Positions 24,099-33,669 of a stretch of 64,000 bases of DNA are shown here, in pieces. Each line of letters begins with the position of its first letter. Position 1 is the stretch's first letter. Both the position numbers and the translations under genes were made by a program. This stretch comes from JANNPJ01 sp965200525 (lineage in GTDB: Bacteria > Actinomycetota > Actinomycetes > Actinomycetales > Kineosporiaceae), in contig OZ241368.1 of NCBI GenBank assembly GCA_965200525.1, positions 6,758,001 to 6,822,000 of the forward strand, read 5' to 3'. The notes under the pieces are model-generated. The model worked only from the letters and a program-made list of their open reading frames with translations. It made no database searches and had not been told where the DNA came from.

Positions 24099-27000
24099 GT
24101 GAGCGACGACGTCCTGCAGCGGTTCTCCCCGGCCACCCGTGCGTGGTTCTCCGGGGCGTTCCATGCCCCCACCCCGGCCCAGGTCGGCGCCTGGGCGGCG
24201 GTCAGTGCGGGCCGGCACGCGCTGGTCGTCGCTCCCACCGGATCGGGCAAGACGCTGGCCGCGTTCCTCTGGGCGCTCGACCGGCTGGCCTCGGCTCCCC
24301 CACCGGTCGACGAGGCCCATCGCTGCCGGGTGCTCTACGTGTCCCCGCTCAAGGCCCTGGCGGTCGACGTCGAGCGCAACTTGCGATCGCCGCTGGCCGG
24401 TATCCGCCAGGCGGCCGGCCGCCTCGGCCTGGACTTTCCCGACATCCGGGTGGCCCTGCGCTCCGGCGACACCCCGCCCGAGCAGCGCCGAGCCTTCGCC
24501 CGCACGCCGCCCGAGATCCTGATCACCACCCCCGAGTCGCTGTTCCTGCTGCTCACCTCGCGGGCCCGAGACATGCTGGCCGGCGTCGAGACGGTGATCA
24601 TCGACGAGGTGCACGCGGTCGCCGGCTCCAAGCGCGGCGCTCACCTGGCGATCTCGCTGGAGCGGCTGGACGCCCTGCTCGAGCAGCCGGCTCAGCGGGT
24701 CGGCCTGTCGGCCACCGTCCGCCCGGTCGAGGAGGTGGCCCGCTGGCTCGGCGGCGGCAGCACCACGGTCGACGTCGTCCAGCCGGTCTCGACCAAGCAG
24801 TTCGACCTGCGGGTGGTCGTCCCGGTCCCCGACCTGGCCGAGCTCGACGCCCGCGCCGCCGATGCGGCCGGCTCGCCGGTCGAGCCGGAGCTCGACCTGA
24901 CCGGGGCCGCGGCCGGTGCCCCGCGCCGTCCCTCGATCTGGCCCCACGTCGAGGAGCGGGTGGTCGACCTGATCGCCGAGCACCGCTCCACCCTGGTCTT
25001 CGCCAACTCCCGGCGGCTGGCCGAGCGGCTCACCGCCCGGCTGAACGAGATCTGGGCCGAGCGCACGGCCGGGCCCGACGACGGCCCGCTGCCCGATCCC
25101 GGCACGCTGACCCCGGCCCAGCTGATGGCCCAGTCCGGGGCGGCCGTCGGGGCGCCGGCGGTGCTGGCCCGGGCCCACCACGGTTCGGTCAGCAAGGAGC
25201 AGCGGGCCATCATCGAGGGTGAGCTGAAGGCGGGCCGGCTGCCGGCCGTGGTCGCCACCTCCAGCCTCGAGCTCGGCATCGACATGGGCGCGGTCGATCT
25301 GGTGATCCAGGTCGAGTCCCCGCCCAGCGTGGCCAGCGGGCTTCAGCGGGTGGGCCGGGCCGGTCACCAGGTGGGCGCCGTCTCCCAAGGGGTGCTGTTC
25401 CCGAAGTTCCGTGGCGACCTGGTTCAGACCGCGGTCGTGGTGGAGCGGATGCGGTCCGGGGCGATCGAGCAGCTCGCCGTCCCGGGCAGCCCGCTCGACG
25501 TGCTGGCCCAGCAGATCGTGGCCATGGTGGCGATGGATCCCTGGTCGGTGGACGACGTCGAGGCCCTGGTCCGCCGATCCGCGCCGTTCGCCGGTCTGAC
25601 CCGCGGCGTGCTCGAGTCGGTGCTCGACATGCTGGCCGGCCGCTACCCGAGCGACGAGTTCGCCGAGCTGCGCCCGCGGCTGGTCTGGGACCGGCACACC
25701 GGTCTGCTCACCGGCCGGCCCGGAGCCCAGCGGCTGGCCGTCACCAGTGGCGGCACGATCCCCGATCGCGGCCTGTTCGGGGTGTTCCTGGCCGGCGCGA
25801 ACGAGGCCCGCAAGGGAGCCGGCCGCCGGGTCGGCGAGCTCGACGAGGAGATGGTCTACGAGTCCCGGGTCGGCGACGTGTTCACCCTCGGCTCGTCGTC
25901 CTGGCGGATCGAGGACATCACTCACGACCAGGTGCTGGTCACGCCCGCCCCGGGGCAGCCCGGCCGGTTGCCGTTCTGGAAGGGCGACGCCCAGGGCCGC
26001 CCGGCCGAGCTGGGCCGGGCGCTGGGCGCGTTCGTCCGGGAGGTCGGCCGGCTCAGCGAGCCGAAGGCCCGCGACCGGGTGCGGCGGGCCGGGCTCGACG
26101 AGTGGGCCACCGACAACCTGCTCACCTACCTGGCCGAGCAGAAGGCTGCCACCGGCCACCTGCCCGACGACCGCACCATCGTGGTCGAGCGGTTCCGTGA
26201 CGAGCTGGGCGACTGGCGGGTGATCGTGCACTCGCCGTTCGGCGGCCAGGTGCACGCCCCCTGGGCGCTCGCCCTGGCGGCCCGGTTCCGGGAGCGGTTC
26301 GGGGTCGAGGTGCAGGCTCAGCACGGCGACGACGGGATCGTGCTGCGGCTGCCCGACGTCGAGCCCGACGACGGCTCGGCCCCCGACATCAGCGACCTGA
26401 TCCTGATCGACCCGGACGACGTCGAGGAGATCGTCACCACCGAGCTCGGCGGCTCGGCCCTGTTCGCCTCCCGGTTCCGGGAGTGCGCGGCCCGGGCCCT
26501 GCTGCTGCCCCGCCGGCGCCCGGGGCAGCGTCAGCCACTCTGGCAGCAGCGCCAACGGGCGGCCCAGCTGCTCGAGGTGGCGAGCAAGTACGGCACCTTC
26601 CCGATCGTGCTGGAGACCCTGCGCGAGTGCCTGCAGGACGTCTTCGACGTGCCCGGCCTGGCCACCCTGATGCGCGACGTCCGGTCCCGGTCGGTGCGGG
26701 TGCTCGAGGTCACCACGCCGCAGCCCTCGCCGTTCGCCCGCAGCCTGCTCTTCGGCTACGTGGCCCAGTTCCTCTACGAGGGCGACTCCCCGCTGGCCGA
26801 GCGCCGGGCCGCGGCCTTGTCGCTCGACCCGACGCTGCTGGCCGAACTGCTGGGCCGGGGCGAAGGCGCGTCGCTGCGCGACCTGCTCGACCCGGCCGCG
26901 CTGCGCCGCACCGAGGACGAACTGCAACGGCTGGCTCCGCTGCGCCGGGCCCGCACCCAGGAGCAGGTGGCCGACCTGGTCCGGATGATCGGCCCGCTGT

Positions 27001-28910
27001 CCACCGCCGAGGTGGTCGCCCGCACGGCCGGTCAGCCGGTCGACCCGGACGCCGACCCCGAGGGGCAGGCCGGGGCCGCACGGGAGCTGCCCGAACCGGA
27101 CGCCGACGAGGCCGAGGTGGCCGCCCTCGGTCGCGCCGTCACGGTCGAGCCGGCGGTGGTGGCGCGCTGGCTGAGCGATCTGGAAGGCGCCCGGCGGCTG
27201 ATCCGGGTCCGGGTGGCCGGCGAGGACCGCTGGGCCGCGGTGGAGGACGCCGGGCGGTTGCGCGATGCCCTGGGCACCGCCCTGCCGGTCGGCGTGGCCG
27301 AGGTGTTCACCGAGCCGGTCGCCGATCCGCTGGGCGACCTGCTGGCCCGGTACGCCCGCAGCCACGGCCCGTTCACCCACACCGAACTGGCGAACCGGCT
27401 CGGCCTGGGCACCGCGGTCGTGATCGACGGCCTGCGCCGGCTGGTCAGCACCGGCCGGCTGGTGCAGGGCGAGCTCCGGCCACTGGAGAGCGGCGGCGGG
27501 GCCGGCCTGGACTACTGCGACGCCGAGGTGTTGCGCACCCTGCGCCGGCGCTCGCTGGCGGCGCTGCGGGCCGAGGTCGAACCGGTGCCGGCCCTGGACC
27601 TGGCCCGCTTCCTGCCCGGCTGGCAGGGCGTCGGCGGCCGGGCCCGCGGCGTCGAGGGTGTGCTGCGGGCGGTCGAGCAGCTGGCCGGGGCCTGGCTGCC
27701 GGCCAGCGCGCTGGAGACGCTGGTGATCCCGAGCCGGGTGCCGGGCTACACCCCGGCCCTGCTCGACGAGCTGACCACGGCCGGTGAGGTGATCTGGGCC
27801 GGGCACGGCAGCCTGCCCGGCGAGGATGGCTGGGTGTCCTTGCACCCGGCCGACCTGGCCCCGCTGACCCTGCCCGAGCCGGAGTCCGAGTTCGAGCCTG
27901 AAGAGCTGCACCAGAAGATCCTCGAAGCGCTGACCGGCGGCGGGGCGTACTTCTTCCGCACGCTCAGCGGCGCGGTCGGCGGCCCCGACGACAGCGACCT
28001 GGTCGAGGCCCTCTGGGATCTGGTCTGGGCCGGGCTGATCAGCAACGACACTCTGGCCGCGCTGCGCTCGCGGTTGTCGGCGGGCAAGCCGGCCCACCGC
28101 TCGAAGGCGGCGGCCCCCCGGGCCCGCTACGGCTCCGGGCGGTACAGCGCGCTGCGGGCGGCCAGAGCCGCCGGGGGCCGGCCGGCCATGCCCAGCCGGA
28201 CCGGCCCGCCGGTCGCCGCCGGGCGGTGGTCGCTGCTGCCCTCGAGGGAGGGCGACAGCACCGCGCGAGCCCACGCCCTGGCCGAGGTGCTGCTCGAACG
28301 GCACGGCGTCGTCACCCGCGGCGCGGTGGTGGCCGAGCGGGTCACCGGCGGGTTCGCCGCCGCCTACCGGGTGCTGTCCGGCTTCGAGGACGCCGGGCGG
28401 GTCCGGCGCGGGTACTTCGTCGAGGGCCTGGGGGCCTCCCAGTTCGCCACCACCGGTGCGGTGGACCGGCTGCGGGCCTCGGCCCGGCCGCTGGGCGAGA
28501 GCCCAGGGTTCGAGTCGGCGTCCGAAGGCGGGCTGCGCACGGTCGTGCTGGCCGCGGCCGACCCGGCCAATCCGTACGGCGCGGCCCTGCCCTGGCCGGT
28601 CCGGGCCGGCGACGCCCCCGGGCATCGTCCCGGGCGCAAGGCCGGCGGTGTGGTCGTGCTCGTGGACGGCGCGCTGGCGCTCTACGTCGAGCGGGGCGGG
28701 CGGTCGTTGCTGTCCTGGACCGACGAACCCGAGGTGCTGCGGGCCGGGGCCGACGCGCTGGCGTTGGCGGTGCGCGAAGGGGCTCTGGGCAAGCTGACCG
28801 TGGAACGGACCGACGGCACCGGGGTGTTGCTCGGCGACAACCCACTGGCCGAGGCCCTGGAGGCGGCCGGTTTCCGGGCCACCCCCCGGGGGTTGCGCAT
28901 CCGGGCCTGA
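24099..28910 (+). CDS. lhr: Lhr-type ATP-dependent 3'-5' DNA helicase
   Basis: Lhr is a giant superfamily 2 helicase that unwinds RNA:DNA hybrids and is linked to DNA repair. The protein of about 1603 residues has Walker A VVAPTGSGKTLAAFLWALD, the DEVH box VIIDEVHAVAGSKRGAHL, motif III LSATVRP, motif VI QRVGRAGHQ, then the winged-helix and long C-terminal Lhr domains. GTG 24099 gives VSDDVLQRFSPATRAWF, where relatives begin; GTGs at 24069, 24075 and 24084 are alternatives. It is followed after 67 bases by a Nei glycosylase gene, as in Rv3296-Rv3297, suggesting a shared repair role. Confidence 0.95.
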   Translation: MSDDVLQRFSPATRAWFSGAFHAPTPAQVGAWAAVSAGRHALVVAPTGSGKTLAAFLWALDRLASAPPPVDEAHRCRVLYVSPLKALAVDVERNLRSPLAGIRQAAGRLGLDFPDIRVALRSGDTPPEQRRAFARTPPEILITTPESLFLLLTSRARDMLAGVETVIIDEVHAVAGSKRGAHLAISLERLDALLEQPAQRVGLSATVRPVEEVARWLGGGSTTVDVVQPVSTKQFDLRVVVPVPDLAELDARAADAAGSPVEPELDLTGAAAGAPRRPSIWPHVEERVVDLIAEHRSTLVFANSRRLAERLTARLNEIWAERTAGPDDGPLPDPGTLTPAQLMAQSGAAVGAPAVLARAHHGSVSKEQRAIIEGELKAGRLPAVVATSSLELGIDMGAVDLVIQVESPPSVASGLQRVGRAGHQVGAVSQGVLFPKFRGDLVQTAVVVERMRSGAIEQLAVPGSPLDVLAQQIVAMVAMDPWSVDDVEALVRRSAPFAGLTRGVLESVLDMLAGRYPSDEFAELRPRLVWDRHTGLLTGRPGAQRLAVTSGGTIPDRGLFGVFLAGANEARKGAGRRVGELDEEMVYESRVGDVFTLGSSSWRIEDITHDQVLVTPAPGQPGRLPFWKGDAQGRPAELGRALGAFVREVGRLSEPKARDRVRRAGLDEWATDNLLTYLAEQKAATGHLPDDRTIVVERFRDELGDWRVIVHSPFGGQVHAPWALALAARFRERFGVEVQAQHGDDGIVLRLPDVEPDDGSAPDISDLILIDPDDVEEIVTTELGGSALFASRFRECAARALLLPRRRPGQRQPLWQQRQRAAQLLEVASKYGTFPIVLETLRECLQDVFDVPGLATLMRDVRSRSVRVLEVTTPQPSPFARSLLFGYVAQFLYEGDSPLAERRAAALSLDPTLLAELLGRGEGASLRDLLDPAALRRTEDELQRLAPLRRARTQEQVADLVRMIGPLSTAEVVARTAGQPVDPDADPEGQAGAARELPEPDADEAEVAALGRAVTVEPAVVARWLSDLEGARRLIRVRVAGEDRWAAVEDAGRLRDALGTALPVGVAEVFTEPVADPLGDLLARYARSHGPFTHTELANRLGLGTAVVIDGLRRLVSTGRLVQGELRPLESGGGAGLDYCDAEVLRTLRRRSLAALRAEVEPVPALDLARFLPGWQGVGGRARGVEGVLRAVEQLAGAWLPASALETLVIPSRVPGYTPALLDELTTAGEVIWAGHGSLPGEDGWVSLHPADLAPLTLPEPESEFEPEELHQKILEALTGGGAYFFRTLSGAVGGPDDSDLVEALWDLVWAGLISNDTLAALRSRLSAGKPAHRSKAAAPRARYGSGRYSALRAARAAGGRPAMPSRTGPPVAAGRWSLLPSREGDSTARAHALAEVLLERHGVVTRGAVVAERVTGGFAAAYRVLSGFEDAGRVRRGYFVEGLGASQFATTGAVDRLRASARPLGESPGFESASEGGLRTVVLAAADPANPYGAALPWPVRAGDAPGHRPGRKAGGVVVLVDGALALYVERGGRSLLSWTDEPEVLRAGADALALAVREGALGKLTVERTDGTGVLLGDNPLAEALEAAGFRATPRGLRIRA

Positions 28911-28977
28911 AGCAGTCGGGCGGCACGCAGAGGCGTGCTCGGCGAGCGGTCGGGCCACCGGCTGGCAGAGTGGAGCC

Positions 28978-29913
28978 GTGCCTGAAGGTGACGTCGTGTT
29001 ACGTACTGCTCGGCGGCTGCACGCCGCCCTGGCCGGCCGGCCGCTGATCACGAGCGACCTGCGCTGGCCGTCCCTGGCCACCGTCGACCTCACCGGAAGG
29101 GACGTGCTCGAGGTGGTCGCGGCGGGCAAGCACCTGCTGATCCGGGTCGGCGGGGCGCTGACCCTGCACAGCCATCTGCGGATGGAGGGCTCCTGGCACG
29201 TGCACCGCACCGGCGAGCCCTGGCGCGGGGCGCGACCCGAGCACGGCATCCGGGCGATCCTGGCCAACGCCGAGTGGACGGCGATCGGCCACCGGCTGGG
29301 CCTGCTCGACCTGGTGCCCACCGGCCAGGAGGACACCCTGGTCGGCCACCTCGGCCCGGACATTCTCAGCCCGGACTGGAACCTGGGGACGGCGACTGCC
29401 CGGGTCGCCGCTCACCCGGGCCGGGCCGTCGGGGAGGTCCTGCTGGACCAGCGGGTGATCGCCGGCATCGGCACCTTCTACCTGACCGAGTCCTGCTTCC
29501 TGCGGGGGGTGAACCCGTGGCAGCCGGTGGCCGACGTCCGCGACCTGCCGGCCCTGGTCGGGATGGCGCACCGCCTGATGACGGCCAACGTGGGCCGGGC
29601 GGTGCAGGTCACCACCGGGGACGCGCGGCGCGGGCAGGAGCAGTGGGTGCACTCGCGGTCGGGCCGGCCCTGCCGCCGCTGCGGGACGACGGTCCGGGTG
29701 GCCCCGCTGGGCACGGCCCCGACCCAGCGGGTCGCCTTCTGGTGCCCGAACTGCCAGCCGGGCGCCGTTCCCACGGACACCGGCGCGCCGCAGCGCCCGC
29801 TGGGAGCCGAACCGCGCCGACCCGGCCCGGGCTCGGGTCCGAGGTCCGGGGCGAGAGCAACCCCGAGATCGGTCCCCAGCGGGAGAGCCCGGCAGCAGTA
29901 CCGCCGGCCGTGA
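28978..29913 (+). CDS. nei: Endonuclease VIII-type DNA glycosylase (Fpg/Nei family)
   Basis: This bifunctional glycosylase/AP lyase removes oxidised bases. Pro2 (catalytic nucleophile after Met removal) and Glu3 are present in PEGDVV. The helix-two-turn-helix contains EVLLDQRVIAGIGTFYLTE, and the C-terminal zinc finger has CRRC and CPNC. The start is GTG 28978. Residues beyond the finger (about 50) form a disordered Pro/Gly/Arg tail. The pairing with lhr matches Nei2 of mycobacteria. Confidence 0.93.
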   Translation: MPEGDVVLRTARRLHAALAGRPLITSDLRWPSLATVDLTGRDVLEVVAAGKHLLIRVGGALTLHSHLRMEGSWHVHRTGEPWRGARPEHGIRAILANAEWTAIGHRLGLLDLVPTGQEDTLVGHLGPDILSPDWNLGTATARVAAHPGRAVGEVLLDQRVIAGIGTFYLTESCFLRGVNPWQPVADVRDLPALVGMAHRLMTANVGRAVQVTTGDARRGQEQWVHSRSGRPCRRCGTTVRVAPLGTAPTQRVAFWCPNCQPGAVPTDTGAPQRPLGAEPRRPGPGSGPRSGARATPRSVPSGRARQQYRRP

Positions 29914-29975
29914 CCGGCGCGGTCGACCCACTGCCAGCACGTCCGTCGAGGCCGAGCCGGATCACCCGCAAAGCG

Positions 29976-30020
29976 GTACCGCCGCCCCGAGACCAGATGC
30001 GGCCAGGGGCGGCGGTACCA
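29976..30020. terminator. Strong inverted repeat after nei
   Basis: A perfect 14-base stem GGTACCGCCGCCCC (29976-29989 with 30007-30020) encloses 17 bases. It lies between the convergent nei and clgR genes and probably ends the lhr-nei transcript. Confidence 0.75.
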
Positions 30021-30067
30021 CAGTGAACGGGCTGATCGTGAGAAGAGGCTGATCAGGGTCGGGAAGG

Positions 30068-30089
30068 GCTGCGCCGCCACGGGCGCAGC
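30068..30089 (-). terminator. Hairpin at the 3' end of clgR
   Basis: GCTGCGCC pairs with GGCGCAGC (30068-30075, 30082-30089) with a 6-base loop, three bases beyond the clgR stop. It is a likely terminator for clgR. Confidence 0.65.
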
Positions 30090-30092
30090 GGC

Positions 30093-30404
30093 TCAGGCGG
30101 CGCCGGCGAACTCCGCCGCCAGACCGTCGGGCACGGTGTCCGGAACCCGGACCGTGCTCGGAACGAGGTTCTCGGCCGCAGCTACCCGTTCGCTCACCTC
30201 GAGCAGAACCGAGGAGAGCGGAACGGCCAGCGCACCGCAGATCGAGGCCAACAGCTCTGACGACGCTTCTTTCTGCCCACGCTCGACCTCACTGAGGTAG
30301 CCGAGCGAGACGCGGGCGACCGAGGAGACCTCGCGCAGGGTGCGACCCTGCTGACGCCGCGCGTCGCGGAGCACGTCGCCGATCTCCTGCCGCAACAGCA
30401 CCAT
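30093..30404 (-). CDS. clgR: XRE-family regulator ClgR
   Basis: ClgR activates clp protease and stress genes in actinobacteria and is itself degraded by ClpP. The 103-residue protein starts at ATG 30404 (MVLLRQEIGDVLRDARRQQGRTLREVSSVARVSLGYLSEVERGQKEASSELLASI) behind AAGGGAGGA; the HTH occupies residues 10-65. Its C-terminus ends FAGAA, and in known ClgR proteins a small hydrophobic alanine end marks ClpP turnover. The location near pgsA and ftsK matches Rv2745c. Confidence 0.92.
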   Translation of the reverse strand: MVLLRQEIGDVLRDARRQQGRTLREVSSVARVSLGYLSEVERGQKEASSELLASICGALAVPLSSVLLEVSERVAAAENLVPSTVRVPDTVPDGLAAEFAGAA

Positions 30405-30757
30405 GGCGCGTCCTCCCTTCGCTGGTCCGACCTTCGGCGCCCCGCCCGGAAGGCGGGAGTCGATGGTCTTCACACCATCTTGCCCCCGAACGGTTACGAC
30501 CGTGTGGCCGACAGTCCGTCGTCCGCCGATATCGGCGGATTGACCGGCGCGCTGTAGCCCCCCGGGGGAAGACCCCGCCGGAATCGCCACCGCACGACGT
30601 GGAGCACTTACCGTACCCCTCGGCCCCGACAGAGGGGCCGTAGGCGTCACAACACCGCGCGGCGCGGCGGCGCCGGCGGCTGGATTCGTGGGAGACGACA
30701 TGCTGGTCTCAACGGCTTGCCGGGGTGTCGTGTTCCGGGCCCGTGAGCGGTGAGCGC
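30405..30757. other. clgR upstream region (353-base gap)
   Basis: This gap between cinA and clgR holds the clgR promoter region. The notable element is an 18-base perfect palindrome at 30532-30549. Frames extending clgR upstream to 30701 are open but lack coding character. No RNA gene was recognised. Confidence 0.6.
30532..30549. promoter_or_regulatory. 18-base perfect palindrome upstream of clgR
   Basis: TCCGCCGATATCGGCGGA is a perfect dyad centred at 30540/30541, about 135 bases upstream of the clgR start. It is a candidate operator. It does not fit the ClgR box as I remember it (CGC-type half sites with about five bases between), so the binding protein is unknown. Confidence 0.5.
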
Positions 30758-31336
30758 TCAGCCGTTCGGCTGCGAGCGGCCCTGGATCTCGGCCAGCAGG
30801 GCGGCGATCACCCGGGCGGTGGTCTGCGCGCGCACCTCGGCCCGGCCGCCGGCCAGGTCGAGCCGTTCCACCCGGGTGCCGATCCCGGGGCCGAAGGCCG
30901 CCCCGGCAACCGCCTGCGCAGCCGGCAAAGGGCCTCTGACCAGCGGACCGGCCACGGCGATGAACACCGTGCCGGCGGCGATCCCGTCCTGCGGATCAGG
31001 ACCGGCGACCCCGGTCGTGGCCAGCCCCCAGTCGGCTCCGAGCAGTTCCCGGACGCCGTGAGCCATCTGCGCGGCGACATCCGGGTCGACCGGGCCGTTC
31101 GCTGCCAGCAGACGGGCGTCGACCCCGAGCAGACGGTGTTTGAGCTCCGTGGCGTAGGCGACCACGCCACCGCGCAGCACCGCCGACACCCCGGCCACGT
31201 CGACCAGGGCCGAGCAGACCATTCCGCCGGTCAGCGACTCGGCCACCGCCACCGTCTGACCGCGTTCGCTCAGAGCGAACACCACCTCGGCCGGATCAGC
31301 CGGTCGCAGGCCCTCGGCCTCACGGCGATCGGTCAC
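30758..31336 (-). CDS. CinA C-terminal domain protein (nicotinamide-nucleotide amidase family)
   Basis: This 192-residue protein is the CinA_C/PncC domain that deamidates nicotinamide mononucleotide for NAD recycling. VAVAESLTGGMVCSALVDVAGVSAVLRGGVVAYATELKHRLLGV contains the catalytic Ser/Thr region and GLATTGVAGPDPQDGIAAGTVFIAV the second conserved block. GTG 31336 overlaps the pgsA stop as GTGA. The pgsA-cinA-clgR order is widespread in actinobacteria. Confidence 0.92.
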   Translation of the reverse strand: MTDRREAEGLRPADPAEVVFALSERGQTVAVAESLTGGMVCSALVDVAGVSAVLRGGVVAYATELKHRLLGVDARLLAANGPVDPDVAAQMAHGVRELLGADWGLATTGVAGPDPQDGIAAGTVFIAVAGPLVRGPLPAAQAVAGAAFGPGIGTRVERLDLAGGRAEVRAQTTARVIAALLAEIQGRSQPNG

Positions 31337-32001
31337 CGCAGCGGGCTCTTCCCCGGAGCCGGCCGCGAGGTTGGCTTGACCTTCGACCCGGTCTGGGCCG
31401 CCTCCCGCCGGGCCGCCCGCTTGCGCCGGGTCCGCTCGCTGCCCTCGCGCAGCCGTACCGCCTGGATCACGTAGTCGATCCCGGTGGTCACGGTCAGCAC
31501 CAGCGCCACCGCCATGGCCACCCGGGCCACCGGTAGCGCCGGGTCCGGCAGCGGCGTCACGTAGAGCATGATCGCCAGCGCCTGGGCCGCGGTCTTGGCC
31601 TTGCCACCCCGGCCGGCCGGCATCACGCCGTGCCGGATCACGATCAGGCGCAGCAGAGTGATGCCCAGTTCGCGGGCCAGGATCAGCACCGTCACCCACC
31701 ACCAGAGCTCACCGAGCGCCGACAGCGAGATCAGGGCCGCCCCGATCAGGGCCTTGTCCGCGATCGGGTCGGCGATCTTGCCCAGGTCGGTGACCATGTC
31801 CCAGTTGCGGGCCAGCTCGCCGTCGATCCGGTCGGTCAGCACGGCCCCGGCGAAGGCCACGGCGGCGGCGACCCGCCAGCCGGTGGCCTGCCCGTCACCG
31901 TGCAGCAGCAACGCCGCGAACAGCGGCACCAGCGCGATCCGCAGAGCGGTCAGCCCGTTGGGGATGTTCCAGTTGCTGGGGGCAGTGGCCGTCCCACTCA
32001 C
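31333..32001 (-). CDS. pgsA: CDP-alcohol phosphatidyltransferase (PgsA family)
   Basis: This 222-residue membrane enzyme makes phosphatidylglycerol phosphate from CDP-diacylglycerol and glycerol 3-phosphate. The catalytic motif DG-x2-AR-x8-G-x3-D-x3-D is intact in DGELARNWDMVTDLGKIADPIAD. Several hydrophobic helices follow. The C-terminal 35 residues are highly basic. GTG 32001 overlaps the rimO stop (GTGA). The location matches pgsA3 of M. tuberculosis; the exact alcohol acceptor is inferred from the family. Confidence 0.93.
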   Translation of the reverse strand: MSGTATAPSNWNIPNGLTALRIALVPLFAALLLHGDGQATGWRVAAAVAFAGAVLTDRIDGELARNWDMVTDLGKIADPIADKALIGAALISLSALGELWWWVTVLILARELGITLLRLIVIRHGVMPAGRGGKAKTAAQALAIMLYVTPLPDPALPVARVAMAVALVLTVTTGIDYVIQAVRLREGSERTRRKRAARREAAQTGSKVKPTSRPAPGKSPLR

Positions 32002-33608
32002 CCGGCCGAATCGGCCGGGACGGCGCTGTCCTCGGCGATGGCGGTGGTGATGCTTCCGGTGGCGGACCCGGCCGACGAGTCGAGCGGGACCGCGACCAGG
32101 TCGACCCCGATCGTGTCGGTGACCACGGCGCTGACCCACTGCCCGGCCGGGGCCGACACGCCCGGCAGAAGCGTCATGCCGTCCACCTCGGGCCCCTGGT
32201 GCGCGGCCCGGCCGGTAGCGGTGCCCGGGTCGTCGTCGTCCGGGCCCTCGATCAGCACGTGAACGATCTCGCCGACGCGCTCCTCGGCCCGCTGGGCGTT
32301 GAGCTCCTCGACCAGCGAGCTGAGGTGAGCCACCCGGGCGGACACCTCGTGCTCGGGCAGTTTGCCCTCGTGCCCGGCGGCCTCGGTGCCGTCCTCGTCG
32401 GAGTAACCGAACACCCCGACCACGTCGAGCCGGGCCGCCTCCAGGAAACGGGCCAGCTCGGCGACATCCTCCTCGGTCTCACCGGGGAAGCCGACGATCA
32501 CGTTGGAGCGCACGCCCGCCAGCGGGTTGCGCTTGCGGATCTGCTCCAGCAGGTTCAGGAAGTCCTCGGTGCCGCCGAACCGGCGCATCCGGCGCAGCAC
32601 GGTCTTGGAAGCGTGCTGGAAGGACAGGTCGAAATACGGCGCCACCCCCGGCGTGGCGGCGATCGCCTCCAGCAGGCCGGGGCGCAGCTCGGCCGGCTGC
32701 AGGTACGACACCCGGACCCGCTCGATCCCGTCGACCGCGGCCAGCTCCGGCAGCATGGTCTCCAGCAGCCGGATGTCGCCCAGGTCCTTGCCGTAGGACG
32801 TCGAGTTCTCGCTGACCAGGAACAGCTCCTGGACGCCGCGCTCGGCCAACCAGCGGGCCTCGGTGAGCACCTCGGCCGGCCGACGGGACAGGAACGCGCC
32901 CCGGAACGCCGGGATGGCGCAGAACGTGCAGCGCCGGTCGCAGCCGGAGGCCAGCTTCAGCGGCGACCAGGGCCGCCCGTCGAGCCGGCGGCGCACCACC
33001 CGGGGCCCGGTGGCCGGAGCCAGCCCCTCGGGCAGGTCGGCCGGCAGCACCACCGGGTCGAGCACCGCCACCGAGCCCCCGGCGGCGGCCTCGGCCGCTT
33101 CGGCCAGGCCGGGGACGCCGGGGATCAGCCCACCCGGGATGAAGCCGGTGGTGCCGGACACCCCGTCGGCGGCCCGGGCCGACGGCGACAGCGGCAGCAG
33201 GGTGCGCCGGTCGCGAGGCACGTGCGAGGCCGGCCGGTCGCCCCGCAGGATCGCGTCCAGGTGCTCGGACAGGCTGGTGTAGGAGTCGAACCCGAGCACG
33301 GCGTCGGCCTCGGGCAGCGACTCGGCCAGTTGCTGCCCGTACCGCTCGGCCAGGCACCCGACCGCGACCACGGCCTGGGTCCGGGCCGGGCCGTCGCGCA
33401 GCTCGGCCGCCTCGATCAGCACGTCGATCGAGTCCTTCTTGGCCTGCTCGACGAAGCCGCAGGTGTTGACCACGGCCACGTCGGCGTCAGCGGCGTCGTC
33501 GACCAGTTGCCACCCGGCCGCTTCGAGGCGACCGGCCAGCTCTTCGGAGTCGACCTCGTTCCGGGCGCATCCCAGAGTGACAACGGCAACGGAGCGGAGG
33601 GCAGACAC
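31998..33608 (-). CDS. rimO: Ribosomal protein S12 methylthiotransferase RimO
   Basis: RimO methylthiolates an aspartate of S12. Three N-terminal cluster cysteines occur in TLGCARN, NTCGFVEQA and VGCLAERY, and the radical-SAM motif is GCDRRCTFCAIPAFRG. The 536-residue protein has an insertion of roughly 60 residues (Gly/Pro/Ala-rich, GFIPGGLIPGVPGLAEAAEA) between the MTTase and SAM domains, and a poorly conserved C-terminal tail after the TRAM-like domain. GTG 33608 (VSALRSVAVVTLGCARN) is chosen from the family start. Confidence 0.95.
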   Translation of the reverse strand: MSALRSVAVVTLGCARNEVDSEELAGRLEAAGWQLVDDAADADVAVVNTCGFVEQAKKDSIDVLIEAAELRDGPARTQAVVAVGCLAERYGQQLAESLPEADAVLGFDSYTSLSEHLDAILRGDRPASHVPRDRRTLLPLSPSARAADGVSGTTGFIPGGLIPGVPGLAEAAEAAAGGSVAVLDPVVLPADLPEGLAPATGPRVVRRRLDGRPWSPLKLASGCDRRCTFCAIPAFRGAFLSRRPAEVLTEARWLAERGVQELFLVSENSTSYGKDLGDIRLLETMLPELAAVDGIERVRVSYLQPAELRPGLLEAIAATPGVAPYFDLSFQHASKTVLRRMRRFGGTEDFLNLLEQIRKRNPLAGVRSNVIVGFPGETEEDVAELARFLEAARLDVVGVFGYSDEDGTEAAGHEGKLPEHEVSARVAHLSSLVEELNAQRAEERVGEIVHVLIEGPDDDDPGTATGRAAHQGPEVDGMTLLPGVSAPAGQWVSAVVTDTIGVDLVAVPLDSSAGSATGSITTAIAEDSAVPADSAG

Positions 33609-33669
33609 AGGGCCAGAGTACTTCCCGTTCCGTGGCCCCACGGCCTTACCGCCCCGCAACCACTTCCGG

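Noticed and set aside
23769..29363. A minus-strand frame of about 1860 codons opposite lhr
   Set aside because: It mirrors the strongly coded lhr gene, has no recognisable domain, and contains the DUF3046 gene region in another frame. Long antisense frames are expected at this GC content.
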